From Sulfuricystis multivorans (GTDB lineage: Bacteria; Pseudomonadota; Gammaproteobacteria; Burkholderiales; Rhodocyclaceae), in assembly GCF_003966565.1 (NCBI RefSeq), contig NZ_AP018718.1, forward strand, positions 1,860,001-1,924,000: 64,000 nt of DNA, read 5' to 3'. Shown here in pieces: positions 40,095 to 49,682 of the stretch. The translations under genes and the position numbers were made by a program. The notes beneath the pieces were generated by a model, which saw nothing but the letters and a program-made list of their open reading frames with translations, had not been told where the DNA came from and made no database searches. Each line of letters starts with the position of its first letter. The first letter of the stretch is position 1.

Positions 40095-41687
40095 TCAATG
40101 TTTCTTGCTGGTGAAGATGCGCAACAGACCGTGGCCAAGCACGCCGAGCAGCGTCAATAAGGCGAACACCTTGACGGCGTTGTCGAGCCATTCGATCCGG
40201 TCGCGGCCGGGCAGATAGACGCCGAGCACGCCTTCGAGGCGACCGCCTTGGCTGTGACATTCGTGACAGGCGACGGCCTGGTCCTTCGGCGCAACCATGT
40301 GCGTGATCGGCCATTGGCTGATGGTCTCGATGAAGTCGATCTTGCCCGAGAACGGCAGACCGGCGGCCTTCATGCCGGATTCGATGGCCTTTTCCCAATC
40401 GAGGTTGGTCCAGAAGGCAGTGTCGTCGGCGCCCGCTAGATGGGTGACGACCAGGGTCTTGTATTCGGCATCGAATGGCTGCTTGCCGCGGAAGGTCTTG
40501 ACCGGCCAGATGCGCGAACGGCCATCATGAGGGCTGCCTTCGAACTTGTTGATCCAAACCGGCTGTTGCGCCTTGTCGACCTTGGTGTCGCGCAGCGTGT
40601 ATTCGACGTCACCGTTGAACCAGACATAGTCGGGCTTGACGTTCTCACCATACTTGAAGTCGCCCTTGATGCCCATGTAGATGGCATGGCCGTTTTCATC
40701 CTTGATCACCAGCGGCTTGCCACTCTCGTCGCGCTTGCCGGCGGTCGACCAGTCCCAGAACATCTTGGTCGGGATCTCACCGCGCGCGAAGGCCGGCACG
40801 TGACAGCTCTGGCAGGCGAGCTTGTTGGTATGGTTGTTCAGCTTCGCGGCGTTCTTGTCTTTGTGCGGCTTCTGGCCGTGACAGGACTGGCAGGTCGCCG
40901 GATTGCGATCCTTCTCCTTGCCGCGGATCATCACCCCTTGCTTGTCGACCGCGGTCGGCGCATAGCGACTGCCCGGCACGTTGTGGCCGTCGGTCTTGTG
41001 GCAGGTGGCGCAGGTGAAGTTGAGGCCTTCAGAGTCCATATGGACGTCGAGCTTCTTGTCGGGATCCTCGAGCGAGCTGTCAAGATCGCCGTGCTTGACC
41101 CCGTCCCCACCACCGCCGTTGAAGTGGCAGGCGCCGCAGGTCTTGCGGCTGGTCTTGCCGACCTTCTGGGCCATTTTTTGCAGATTCTCGCCCCTGATGC
41201 GCTTGCCACCCACCTCGACATCGTGGGCATAGACCATCCCGCCAAGGCCAGAGGGCTTCGCATAGGCTCCGGTCGTGTCATGGCAAGCGAGGCAATCGAC
41301 GAGAGTTTCATCATCATTCACGCCTTTGTCGGTCATCGCCGCATAGCCGATGTGGCAGCTGGCGCAGGCCTTCAGGTTCGATTGGGAAGAAGTGCAGAAG
41401 TTGTTGATGATATGGATCTTGCCGAGCTTCTGACCGGTCTTCGGATTGAGGTATTCCCACCTCCAGTGCTCGGTATGCATGATCTGCTTGGCCGCCTCGG
41501 TATGGCAGGACAGGCAGGCCTTGGTCACTTCCGGGCCGGACTGGAACTCCTGCTGCAGTTCCTTGAACTTGCTGTGATCGGCGGTGCTACCGGCCTTCGG
41601 CTGATCGGCGGCTAGTGTGAAACTGCCGGCCGTCATGGCCAGCCAGCCGATGAACAGCACCTTGACGATGTGATGCTTGCGTTGCAT
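40095..41687 (-). CDS. Octaheme tetrathionate reductase-like cytochrome c
   Basis: A 530-aa periplasmic multiheme cytochrome with a signal peptide (about 1-26), eight CXXCH motifs (CLSCH, CASCH, CLACH, CGACH, CATCH, CQSCH twice, CHECH) and a C-terminal helix (about 500-520). Eight hemes with this spacing match the octaheme tetrathionate reductase (OTR) family, which reduces tetrathionate, nitrite and hydroxylamine in vitro. The C-terminal anchor and the following cytochrome b suggest a quinone-linked complex. The start at 41687 has a GAGGAAG ribosome site. The direction (reduction or oxidation) cannot be told. Confidence 0.88.
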   Translation of the reverse strand: MQRKHHIVKVLFIGWLAMTAGSFTLAADQPKAGSTADHSKFKELQQEFQSGPEVTKACLSCHTEAAKQIMHTEHWRWEYLNPKTGQKLGKIHIINNFCTSSQSNLKACASCHIGYAAMTDKGVNDDETLVDCLACHDTTGAYAKPSGLGGMVYAHDVEVGGKRIRGENLQKMAQKVGKTSRKTCGACHFNGGGGDGVKHGDLDSSLEDPDKKLDVHMDSEGLNFTCATCHKTDGHNVPGSRYAPTAVDKQGVMIRGKEKDRNPATCQSCHGQKPHKDKNAAKLNNHTNKLACQSCHVPAFARGEIPTKMFWDWSTAGKRDESGKPLVIKDENGHAIYMGIKGDFKYGENVKPDYVWFNGDVEYTLRDTKVDKAQQPVWINKFEGSPHDGRSRIWPVKTFRGKQPFDAEYKTLVVTHLAGADDTAFWTNLDWEKAIESGMKAAGLPFSGKIDFIETISQWPITHMVAPKDQAVACHECHSQGGRLEGVLGVYLPGRDRIEWLDNAVKVFALLTLLGVLGHGLLRIFTSKKH

Positions 41688-41993
41688 GGCGACTTCCTCT
41701 TTTCGTGGCATTTCCTGAATCCTAGAAGCATGCGTGGCGCTTCACAATTACTCCTCTGGAGTAGGGTTTTTCGACCCACCGACTCGGCGTTGCACTCCCG
41801 CATTTGCGGATCGCATATCAGTTTATTAGTAATTTCTTATAGTTAGACATTCACCCTACCCATTTGGCTAGTCGCGGCGGAATGACTTTGGTGCTAACGT
41901 AATTTTGCGTCCGTCCAAAGGGGATGGCCTGCCGGCCACAGGGACTGAGCGCGGTGTGCTGCTTCAAACATTTTAGTCAGGGAGCATTCATCC
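41688..41993. other. Divergent regulatory region, 306 bp
   Basis: Lies between the octaheme cytochrome gene and the YeeE/YedE gene. It is AT-richer than the flanks. It contains an almost perfect palindrome TACTCC-TCT-GGAGTA at 41749-41763 and an AT-rich stretch near 41820-41860. I see no small gene and no TTGAT-type FNR box. Confidence 0.7.
41749..41763. promoter_or_regulatory. Palindromic operator candidate
   Basis: TACTCCTCTGGAGTA, with six-base arms around TCT, is 62 bp before the octaheme cytochrome start. It resembles a response-regulator half-site pair (NarL heptamers are TACYYMT), but the spacing is not standard. Confidence 0.45.
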
Positions 41994-43223
41994 ATGAGTA
42001 ACGGGTTTGCCGGCTTCAAGGCCGACTACGAAAAAATCTTCGTCGAGGAATGGTCGCATTATCTCGGTGCCATCCTGCTGGTGATGATCATCATGGCGAT
42101 GATGGTCAATGGCACGGTATGGGGTGTATTCGGCGGGGTGCGCTATTGGGGCGACCGGATCAACGGCTTGCTGGGTCTCACCCCCCTGCTGGAAATTCAG
42201 GTGCCGGAAGAGGGCCTGCTTACCCACCGCATGTCATTGATGAACATCATGCTGCTGCTCGGCGCGTTCACCGCCGCGCTGATGTCGCGTCAGTTCCAGA
42301 TCAACCGTCCGCCCAAGCTCGAATTCCTTTGGGCCGCGCTCGGCGGCACATTGATGGGCACCGGCGCTTCGTTTGCCGGCGGCTGCACTACCGGCGGGTT
42401 CTTCAATCCGGTCGTGCACTCCTCGCCGACCGGCTGGGTAATGGCCGGCGGCCTGCTGATCGGCGCCGTGATCGGGCTCAAATTGCTGCTGTGGACACTC
42501 GAGCACATCAGCTGGGGCATGGAGGCGCCGCCGACGCTCAATGCACCCGCCGGTCTGGTGAAGAACTACCCGCTGCTCGGTTTCCTGATCATCCTCGGCA
42601 TCGTCGTCTGGGCTTACAACTGGTATCACTCCGACGACCGCGTCTGGGCGAGCCGCGCGGTAATCGTCGTGCTCGGCTTCGCGATCGGTTTCGTGATGCA
42701 CCGCTCGCGTCTGTGTTTCGCGCGCGCCTTCCGCGAACCGTTCATGACCGCCGAAGGCGACATGACCAAGGCGATCATCCTCGCGCTGGCGATCGCGATC
42801 CCGATGGCCGCCTTCCTGTTCCAGCGCAAAATGATCGATCCGTTCGCCGGGATTCCGGCGGCATTCTGGATCGGCTCGTTGATCGGTGGCGTGATTTTCG
42901 GCATCGGCATGGTCTTCGCCGGCGGCTGTGCTTCCGGTTCGCTGTGGCGCATGGGCGAAGGGCATCTCAAGCTCTGGGTGGCGATGTTCTTCTTCGCCTG
43001 GATGGGCTCGACCGTCAGCGCGATCCTGAAAATGTCCGGGCTGACGCGCTCCAACCCCGACAGCGACGCCGATTTCGAAATCACCGCCGTCGGTTACCAG
43101 GCTTATTGGCCGGACATGCTCGGCGGCTGGGCGCCGACGCTGCTGATCGCCGGCGCTCTGCTGCTGCTGTGGTATGCGCTGGTGCGCTACAACGAATCGA
43201 CGGAGAAATTCACCGTGGTGTGA
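41994..43223 (+). CDS. YeeE/YedE family sulfur-compound transporter
   Basis: A 409-aa inner-membrane protein with about ten helices and two YeeE/YedE repeats. Each repeat carries the family motif with a conserved cysteine (GASFAGGCTTGG near residue 125 and GMVFAGGCASGS near 310), plus HRSRLCFARAF. Family members move thiosulfate or sulfide-level sulfur into the cell. The divergent octaheme cytochrome makes a shared tetrathionate/thiosulfate theme likely. No TusA-like gene is next to it. The region contains a strong GGGAGCATTCATCC leader before the ATG. Confidence 0.88.
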   Translation: MSNGFAGFKADYEKIFVEEWSHYLGAILLVMIIMAMMVNGTVWGVFGGVRYWGDRINGLLGLTPLLEIQVPEEGLLTHRMSLMNIMLLLGAFTAALMSRQFQINRPPKLEFLWAALGGTLMGTGASFAGGCTTGGFFNPVVHSSPTGWVMAGGLLIGAVIGLKLLLWTLEHISWGMEAPPTLNAPAGLVKNYPLLGFLIILGIVVWAYNWYHSDDRVWASRAVIVVLGFAIGFVMHRSRLCFARAFREPFMTAEGDMTKAIILALAIAIPMAAFLFQRKMIDPFAGIPAAFWIGSLIGGVIFGIGMVFAGGCASGSLWRMGEGHLKLWVAMFFFAWMGSTVSAILKMSGLTRSNPDSDADFEITAVGYQAYWPDMLGGWAPTLLIAGALLLLWYALVRYNESTEKFTVV

Positions 43224-43266
43224 GACGACGTCGCGGCGTGATCTGCGCCGCTGCTCATGAGGCGCC

Positions 43267-44907
43267 TCACCAGTCGCCCTTGCGCGCATCGGTCAGGATA
43301 TCCAGCTCCGGCCGGTAAATCGCCGTCTCGATCTCGAAAAAACCCAACACGGTGTGGAAGAGATGATCGTGGCTGTAGGGGGCATTGCGCTTCGCGCGCA
43401 GCGCCGCGACATCCACTTCATGGTGGTGCCCGCCGAACCACATCAACGCGGGCACGTGCAGCTGCGCCCGCGGCGCGATCGCGCGCGGCAGACCGTGCAA
43501 CCATGTGCCGCCTTCACCGAGCGATTCGCCATGATCGCTGACGTAGAACAGCGCGGTCTCGAAGCGATCGCTGTTGCGTTTCAATAATTCGATGGTCTTG
43601 GCCAGGAAATAATCGGTATAGAGCAGCGCATTGTCATAGGCATTGATGATCTCCTGTGCCGTGCACTGGCTCAAATCGTTGTTCTGGCAGGTCGGCTTGA
43701 AGCGTTCGAAGGCCGCCGGATAGCGCTTGTAATAGGCCGGGCCGTGATTGCCCATCTGATGCAGCACGATCAGGATGTCGCCTTGCGGATGGCTGTCGAT
43801 GTACGCCTGCAGCGGCATGAGCATGCCTTCGTCGCGGCATTCGATATCGCAGACGGTATTCACCTCGGGCGATCGGTAGTCCTGGTAAGGCACCCGCAGC
43901 GCGACTCCCTTCGAATCGGAATTGTTGTCGAGCCACAGCACAGCAACGCCGGCGCGCTTGACGACGTCGAGCAGACTCTCCTGCCCTTCCGCGTTACCGT
44001 TGCTGCCCTGCAGCGAAAACATGCACGGCACGGAAACTGCCGTCGAGGTTCCGCAGGCATGGAAATCGCCGAAGCTGATCACGCCCGGCTCTTGGCTGAG
44101 CAGCGGATTGGTTTCGCGCCCATAGCCATTGAGCGAGAAATGATCCGCGCGCGCGGTCTCGCCGACGACGAGGATCACCAGTTCGCGATGCGGATCGGCG
44201 CGCGGGATGCGCGCATCCAGGCCGATCGGCTGGATCGTCTTGTCAGCCTTCGAGCCGAGACGGCCACGCGCATACTTGACGAGCGAATAAAGCGGATAGG
44301 CCGGGTTCGCATAGGAGCGCAGCGGCTTGTGCTCGCGCACGAAAGAGGCATAGAAGCCGCCGAACAGCAGCACCGGCCCGACGATCGCGATGAGCGCCAG
44401 GGCGAGCAGTCTGAGCCGCGCGATGAGCTCGATGCGCCAGCCGCGCCAGACGAGCGGTATTCGGCCCACGAACCAGGCCGGCAGGACGCCCAGACCCAGT
44501 AGATAGCCAAACAGCCGCAGATTGATCAGATCACGCGCTTCGGCCGGATTGGTCTGCACGACGTTGTTCAGCATCTCGTCGTTGATGACGACGCCGAAGC
44601 TGTCCATGAAATAGGCGGTCAGCGACGACAGCAACAGGAAGAAGATCAATGCGAGCTTGGTCGCGCGGCCGAAGGCCACCAATCCCGCCAGCAACACATT
44701 CAGCGCGCCGAATGCCAGCATCAGCGATAGCAATGCCGGCAGCTTGGCCGGCGTCGTACCGTAGGTCTTCAGCACGTTGCCGAAAAAACTGAGGTTGGCA
44801 ACGCCGACCACCCATACGACGGCCAGCAGTATCAGCGTATTGCTGGTCAAGCCGCGCATCGCGAGGGGGTTGGGCAAGCGGCGGTCAGAGGCTTTGGCAA
44901 CGGACAT
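43267..44907 (-). CDS. eptA: Lipid A phosphoethanolamine transferase (EptA-like)
   Basis: Transfers phosphoethanolamine to lipid A in the inner membrane, which lowers surface charge and gives polymyxin resistance. The 546-aa product has five N-terminal helices and a periplasmic sulfatase-fold domain with the catalytic Thr in VVGETARADHFSLNGYG, and zinc ligands in SDHGESLGE and PYSHDHLFHT. Cysteines in the periplasmic domain suit the known disulfides. It is divergent from the alcohol dehydrogenase gene with a 42-bp gap. Confidence 0.93.
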   Translation of the reverse strand: MSVAKASDRRLPNPLAMRGLTSNTLILLAVVWVVGVANLSFFGNVLKTYGTTPAKLPALLSLMLAFGALNVLLAGLVAFGRATKLALIFFLLLSSLTAYFMDSFGVVINDEMLNNVVQTNPAEARDLINLRLFGYLLGLGVLPAWFVGRIPLVWRGWRIELIARLRLLALALIAIVGPVLLFGGFYASFVREHKPLRSYANPAYPLYSLVKYARGRLGSKADKTIQPIGLDARIPRADPHRELVILVVGETARADHFSLNGYGRETNPLLSQEPGVISFGDFHACGTSTAVSVPCMFSLQGSNGNAEGQESLLDVVKRAGVAVLWLDNNSDSKGVALRVPYQDYRSPEVNTVCDIECRDEGMLMPLQAYIDSHPQGDILIVLHQMGNHGPAYYKRYPAAFERFKPTCQNNDLSQCTAQEIINAYDNALLYTDYFLAKTIELLKRNSDRFETALFYVSDHGESLGEGGTWLHGLPRAIAPRAQLHVPALMWFGGHHHEVDVAALRAKRNAPYSHDHLFHTVLGFFEIETAIYRPELDILTDARKGDW

Positions 44908-44949
44908 GTCTGCTTCTCGTTTTTCGCTGATCGGCGGGATAATACGCGT

Positions 44950-46128
44950 ATGCTTTCATCCTTTTCCATCGGCCATCTGCCGCGGATCGAATTCGGCAGC
45001 GGCACACTGCAAAAAGTTCCCGGCATCGCCGCTGCTTTCGGCAAGCGTCTGCTCCTCGTCACGGGGAAGCAGAGCTTCCTCGAATCTTTGCATGCGCCGC
45101 CGTTGTTCGCGGCACTGCGCAGCCTGGGCTGCAACTGGGAGACCGTGAAAGTCGCTCATGAGCCGACCGCAAGTTTCATCGATGAGACGGTCGCCAGCCT
45201 GCGCGGTGAGCATTTCGCCGCGGTGATCGGCATCGGCGGCGGCAGTGTGCTCGATGCTGCGAAAGCGATCGCGGGGCTGCTCAAACCCGGCAACTCGGTG
45301 CTCGACCATCTCGAAGGAGTCGGCCCGCAACTGCCTTATCGCGGCCCGGCCACGCCCTTCATCGCCGTACCCACGACCGCCGGCACCGGCTCGGAGGCGA
45401 CCAAGAACGCTGTGATCGGCGAGCCGGGCAAGTTCAAGAAATCCTTCCGCGACGAAAAATTGGTCGCCGCCTGGGCGATCGTCGATCCTGATCTGCTCAC
45501 CAGCTGCCCGCCGGCGCTCATTGCCGCCGACGGCATGGACGCCTTCACGCAGCTTCTGGAGAGCTTCGTCTCGCGGCGTGCGAATCCACTCACCGACGCG
45601 CTGGCCAGAAGCGGCATCATGGCGGTGAAGGACGCTCTGCTGCCCTTTTACCGCGATCCGCACAACGCCGCGGCGCGCGAAAAGATGGCCTATGCCGCGC
45701 TCGTTTCGGGCATTTGCCTCGCCAATACGGGCTTGGGCGCCGTGCATGGGCTGGCCGCGCCGCTGGGGGCTTTTTTCCCGATCCCTCATGGCATCGCTTG
45801 CGGCACTTTGCTTGCTGCCGCGACGGCCATGAACATCGCCGCGCTCAAGGAGCGCGCCCCCGACAGCCCGGCGCTGCCGAAATACGCCGAGATCGGCCGG
45901 CGTTTCGCGATGCAGAAGGGCTTGAACGGCAATGCTGCCCGCGCCTTCCTGCTCGACACCCTGCGGCAATGGGAACGCGAGCTCGGCATCCCGCGGCTGT
46001 CGGCGTGCCGCCTCACCAGCGCCGACTTTCCGCGCATCGTCGCGAATTGCCGCGGCAGCAGCATGCAGACCAACCCGGTCGAGCTCTCCGACGAAGAAAT
46101 CGTCCGTATCCTCGAGGAGCGACTATGA
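44950..46128 (+). CDS. Iron-containing alcohol dehydrogenase
   Basis: A 392-aa group III dehydrogenase. NAD-binding motif is GIGGGSVLDAAKAIAG (about residues 95-110), followed by PTTAGTGSEATKNAV. Metal-binding residues are in GMDAFTQLLESF and the His-rich AVHGLAAPLGAFFPIPHGIACG. The substrate cannot be inferred from sequence; an aldehyde or short alcohol is usual. It stands alone and converges with the hyf-like genes, 17 bp away. Confidence 0.92.
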   Translation: MLSSFSIGHLPRIEFGSGTLQKVPGIAAAFGKRLLLVTGKQSFLESLHAPPLFAALRSLGCNWETVKVAHEPTASFIDETVASLRGEHFAAVIGIGGGSVLDAAKAIAGLLKPGNSVLDHLEGVGPQLPYRGPATPFIAVPTTAGTGSEATKNAVIGEPGKFKKSFRDEKLVAAWAIVDPDLLTSCPPALIAADGMDAFTQLLESFVSRRANPLTDALARSGIMAVKDALLPFYRDPHNAAAREKMAYAALVSGICLANTGLGAVHGLAAPLGAFFPIPHGIACGTLLAAATAMNIAALKERAPDSPALPKYAEIGRRFAMQKGLNGNAARAFLLDTLRQWERELGIPRLSACRLTSADFPRIVANCRGSSMQTNPVELSDEEIVRILEERL

Positions 46129-46145
46129 AATGAAGGCAGCAGGCG

Positions 46146-46664
46146 TCAGCGCCGCCTCACCGCCGCGAGAATGCCCTGCAGCAGCGCGGTCGGCGTCGGC
46201 GGACAGCCGGGCACCTTGACATCGACCGGGATGACCGCCTCGATGGGCCCGACCGTCGCATAGTTCGGGCCGAAGAGCCGACCGACCTCGCCACAGCCGC
46301 AGCCACAGTCGCCGACCGCGACGACGAGTTTCGGATCGGGTGTGCACTCGTAGGCGATCTTCAATGCGTTCTCCATGTTCTTGGTGACCGGGCCGGTGAC
46401 CAAGAGCATGTCGGCATGCCTGGGGCTGGCGACGAATTTGATGCCGCGCCCTTCGAGGTTGTAATAAGGGTTGTTGAGGGCGTGGATTTCCAGCTCGCAG
46501 GCGTTGCAGGAGCCGGCATCGACCTCGCGGATCGTCAGCGCGCGGCCGAGGATGGCGAGGATCTCGTCATGGAGCCGGTCGATTTCCCTTTTTGCCTCGC
46601 CCGCCTCGGGCGCAGGCTCGCTGACGATGCCGGTCTTGGCGATGCGTTTGAGGAGCGCGAGCAT
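46146..46664 (-). CDS. hyfI: NuoB/HyfI-like 4Fe-4S subunit of the Hyf-like complex
   Basis: A 172-aa subunit homologous to NuoB and HycG/HyfI, which carry the proximal 4Fe-4S cluster. The ligands are visible: GSCNACELE, GDCGCGCGE and PGCPP. It is the last gene of the six-gene set. The ATG overlaps the stop of the large subunit by one base (TGATG). Its intact cluster ligands show that electrons still enter the complex although the partner subunit lacks nickel ligands. Confidence 0.9.
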   Translation of the reverse strand: MLALLKRIAKTGIVSEPAPEAGEAKREIDRLHDEILAILGRALTIREVDAGSCNACELEIHALNNPYYNLEGRGIKFVASPRHADMLLVTGPVTKNMENALKIAYECTPDPKLVVAVGDCGCGCGEVGRLFGPNYATVGPIEAVIPVDVKVPGCPPTPTALLQGILAAVRRR

Positions 46665-48226
46665 CAGATGTCCTGACCTGAGTAGGAGAGATTGAACGAT
46701 TTGTTGATCAGCGGGAAGTCCGGCACGATGTCTTTCATCACCGCATGCTCGAGCGCCGGCCAGCCTTGCCAGGACGGATCGTGCGGATGCAGACGGGCGA
46801 TCCGTCCAGTCGCATCGAGGCGCACGCCGACGATCACCTCGCCGCGCCAGCCTTCGATCACGCCGAGGCCCTCGGCATTGGGCACGGGGGCCAGCTCGCG
46901 GCGCAGCTCGCCTGTCGGCAGTTCGGTGACGAGCCGGCGCAAAAGACGCAGCGATTCGAAGATCTCGTCGAAGCGCACCGCAGCGCGCGCGGCGACATCG
47001 CCTTCTTCGCGCGTTGCCGGACGCACGCCCAAGGAAGCATAGGGCGGCGGGGGCGTATAACCATGCCGGTGCGCGCGACCGTCGAGGATCAAGCCGGCGG
47101 CCCGCGCGGCAAAACCGGTCAGCGACAGCTCCCGCGCCAGAGCGGCATCGATTGCGCCGGTGGTCACGAAGCGATCCTGCAGACCGGAATGTTCGTCATA
47201 GATGGCACGCAGTTCCCGCACCTCGCGCTCGATCGCATCGCATTGCACCAGGAGCGCTGCCGCCGCCGCAGCGTCGAGATCGCAGGCCACCCCGCCGGGC
47301 ACGATGCGATCCATCAGGTAGCGATGACCAAAGAGCGCGGCATTGAGCCGCAGCCAGTCTTCCTTGAGCCGCATGAACTGCGCAAGACCAAAGGCCAGCG
47401 CCGCATCGTTGCCGAGCGCGCCCAGATCGCCGAGATGGTTGGCGACGCGCTCGCGTTCCAGAAGCAGCGCGCGCAGCACCAAGGCGCGCGGGCTGGGCTC
47501 GATGCCACAGGCGGCCTCGAGAGCAGCCGCGTAGGCCCAGGCAAAGGCGACGGTGGAATCACCACTGACGCGGCCGACGAGCAGCGCGCCGGTGGCAAGA
47601 TCGGCGCCGCGCGCGCGCTGCTCGATTCCCTTGTGCTGGTAGCCGAGCCGTTCTTCGAGCCGCAGGATGCGCTCGCCGACCACCGAGAAACGGAAATGCC
47701 CCGGCTCGATGATTCCGGCATGGATGGGGCCGACCGGAATCTCATGCACGCCATCGCCGGCGACGACGACGAAGGGGTAGTCGGTCGGCGCATTCTCACT
47801 CTCCGGCGGTACGCTGGCATCATGGCGGAGCGGATACCAGTCGGCGGGCCAGCCGCCGTGACGCAGCCAGGGACGCTGATCGCCGCCTGCCTGGCGGATA
47901 CCGGTGAGATCGCGCGCGGCGCGCTGCATACGGTTGGCCGCCGGGAAGATGCTTGAAATATCCGGATAGACCGGCGCCTCCTCGGGCAGGTCGATCCGCA
48001 GCCAGGCATGTCCTTCGTTGAGGCCGAACACGACGTCGAGACGGAATCCCTGTCCAATATCGCGGCAGTCGGAACCCCACAGGGCCGAAAGCCGCCCGCC
48101 GGCCAGATGTACCGAGGCAGCGAAATCCTTGAGATCATCGGCATCGTTGCTGCGTCCGCGCCAGACCGGCGAACCGAGACCGGGCTGCAACGCGAAATCG
48201 ATCGGGATATCGTCGAACAGGAACAT
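46664..48226 (-). CDS. hyfG: NuoCD/HyfG-like large subunit without NiFe ligands
   Basis: A 520-aa fused NuoC-NuoD/HyfG-type subunit. The family signatures GYQHKGIEQRA and VGRVSGDSTVAFAWAYA are seen, but where [NiFe] hydrogenases have the first CxxC (RVSGICS) this protein has RVSGDST. The C-terminal end (DIVPDFPLINKSFNLSYSG) also lacks the second CxxC. It cannot bind the NiFe centre, so it is not a hydrogenase. The class fits the Ehr-type (hydrogenase-related) complexes. The ATG at 48226 is preferred to a GTG one codon before. Confidence 0.88.
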   Translation of the reverse strand: MFLFDDIPIDFALQPGLGSPVWRGRSNDADDLKDFAASVHLAGGRLSALWGSDCRDIGQGFRLDVVFGLNEGHAWLRIDLPEEAPVYPDISSIFPAANRMQRAARDLTGIRQAGGDQRPWLRHGGWPADWYPLRHDASVPPESENAPTDYPFVVVAGDGVHEIPVGPIHAGIIEPGHFRFSVVGERILRLEERLGYQHKGIEQRARGADLATGALLVGRVSGDSTVAFAWAYAAALEAACGIEPSPRALVLRALLLERERVANHLGDLGALGNDAALAFGLAQFMRLKEDWLRLNAALFGHRYLMDRIVPGGVACDLDAAAAAALLVQCDAIEREVRELRAIYDEHSGLQDRFVTTGAIDAALARELSLTGFAARAAGLILDGRAHRHGYTPPPPYASLGVRPATREEGDVAARAAVRFDEIFESLRLLRRLVTELPTGELRRELAPVPNAEGLGVIEGWRGEVIVGVRLDATGRIARLHPHDPSWQGWPALEHAVMKDIVPDFPLINKSFNLSYSGQDI

Positions 48227-48230
48227 CACG

Positions 48231-49682
48231 CTACCCCAGCATACGCGCCGCTTCGTGGAACCAGCGCGTCAGATAAGGCGGAATCCACAGGCCCAGCATC
48301 AAGACCAGCCCCAGATGCACGAACACCGGAGTGATCGCCGGCGCGTGCGGCAGGCGTCGGGCAGCAGGCTCACCGAACACCATCGGCTGCACCTTGCCGA
48401 AGATGGCGGCGAAGGCGACTCCGAGCGCCAGGAGCAAAAGCGGCGTCGCCCAGGGGTGATATTTCATCGCATGGGTGAGGATCATGAACTCGCTGGCGAA
48501 GACGCCGAAGGGCGGCATGCCGAGGATGGCGAGCGCGCCGAGCAGCAGTCCCCAGCCGATCAGTGGGTTGATCCTGATCAGGCCGCGGATGTTTTCCATC
48601 AGCTGTGTGCCGGTCTTCTGCGCGGCGTGGCCGACGGCGAAAAAGATCGCCGACTTGGTCAGCGAATGCATCGTCATGTGCAGCAAGCCGGCGAAATTGG
48701 CCACCGTGCCGCCCATGCCGAAGGCGAAGGTGATCAGCCCCATGTGCTCGATCGACGAGTAGGCGAACATGCGCTTGATGTCTTTTTGCCGGCCGAGGAA
48801 GAATGCGGCGACCAGCAGCGTGAATAGACCGAAGCCCATCATCAGATTGCCGGCGAAGGCCACGCCGATCGCGCCGTCGGCGAGCACCTTGCTGCGCAGG
48901 ATCGCATACAGGGCGACGTTGAGCAAAAGGCCGGAGAGCACCGCGGAAACCGGTGTGGGGCCCTCGGCGTGGGCATCCGGGAGCCAGTTGTGCAAGGGGG
49001 CCAAGCCCACCTTGGTGCCATAGCCGACGAACAGGAAGATGAAGGCGAGCGCCATGATGGTCGGGTCGAGGTGCTGCTTGACGCCGATGAGATGCGTCCA
49101 CAACAGCGCGGTGCCGGTTTCGCCGAGTACGCGCTCGGCGGCGAAGTAGAGCAGGATGGTGCCGAACAGCGCCTGGGCGATGCCGACGCCGCAGAGGATG
49201 AAGTATTTCCACGCCGCTTCGAGGCTCGCCGGCGTGCGGTAGAGCGAGACGAGCAGTACGGTGGTCAGTGTGGCCGCCTCCATCGCCACCCAGAGAATCC
49301 CCATGTTGTTGGTGGTCAGCGCCACCAGCATCGTGAACATGAACAGCTGATACATGCTCTTGTAAAGGCGCAGGCGTGGCCGGTTGAGCTTGCCGTGGGC
49401 GCGCTCGTTCTTCATGTAGGGGTCGGAGAAGATGCTCGTCGTCATGCCGACGAAGGCGGTGAGCGTGACGAAGAAGACATTCAGCGAATCGATGAAGAAA
49501 TGCTCGCCGAAGGCGAAACGCGGCCCGTGGGCGACGATTTCGAGGGTCAGCCCGGCGGCGGCGAGGAAGGTGCCGCTGCTGGCGATGATGTTCAGGTGCG
49601 GCGCCCAGTCGCGCTCGCCCAGCTTGGCGAGCAGGATGCCGGAGATGAGCGGTATGGCGAGGGTGGCGACGAATAAATCCAT
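48231..49682 (-). CDS. hyfF: HyfF-like proton-pumping antiporter subunit
   Basis: A 483-aa membrane subunit of the NuoL/M/N (Mrp antiporter) family, HyfF type, with about 14 helices. Conserved charged residues are found in WVAMEAATLTTVLL and FVGYGTKVGLAPLHNWLPDAHAEGPTPVSAVLSG (about 210-243, including Lys and His of the proton path). The ATG overlaps the hyfE stop by one base (TGATG). Confidence 0.9.
   Translation of the reverse strand: MDLFVATLAIPLISGILLAKLGERDWAPHLNIIASSGTFLAAAGLTLEIVAHGPRFAFGEHFFIDSLNVFFVTLTAFVGMTTSIFSDPYMKNERAHGKLNRPRLRLYKSMYQLFMFTMLVALTTNNMGILWVAMEAATLTTVLLVSLYRTPASLEAAWKYFILCGVGIAQALFGTILLYFAAERVLGETGTALLWTHLIGVKQHLDPTIMALAFIFLFVGYGTKVGLAPLHNWLPDAHAEGPTPVSAVLSGLLLNVALYAILRSKVLADGAIGVAFAGNLMMGFGLFTLLVAAFFLGRQKDIKRMFAYSSIEHMGLITFAFGMGGTVANFAGLLHMTMHSLTKSAIFFAVGHAAQKTGTQLMENIRGLIRINPLIGWGLLLGALAILGMPPFGVFASEFMILTHAMKYHPWATPLLLLALGVAFAAIFGKVQPMVFGEPAARRLPHAPAITPVFVHLGLVLMLGLWIPPYLTRWFHEAARMLG

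Noticed and set aside
46664-48226. Genuine [NiFe] group 4 hydrogenase large subunit
   Set aside because: Both CxxC nickel-ligand pairs are absent.
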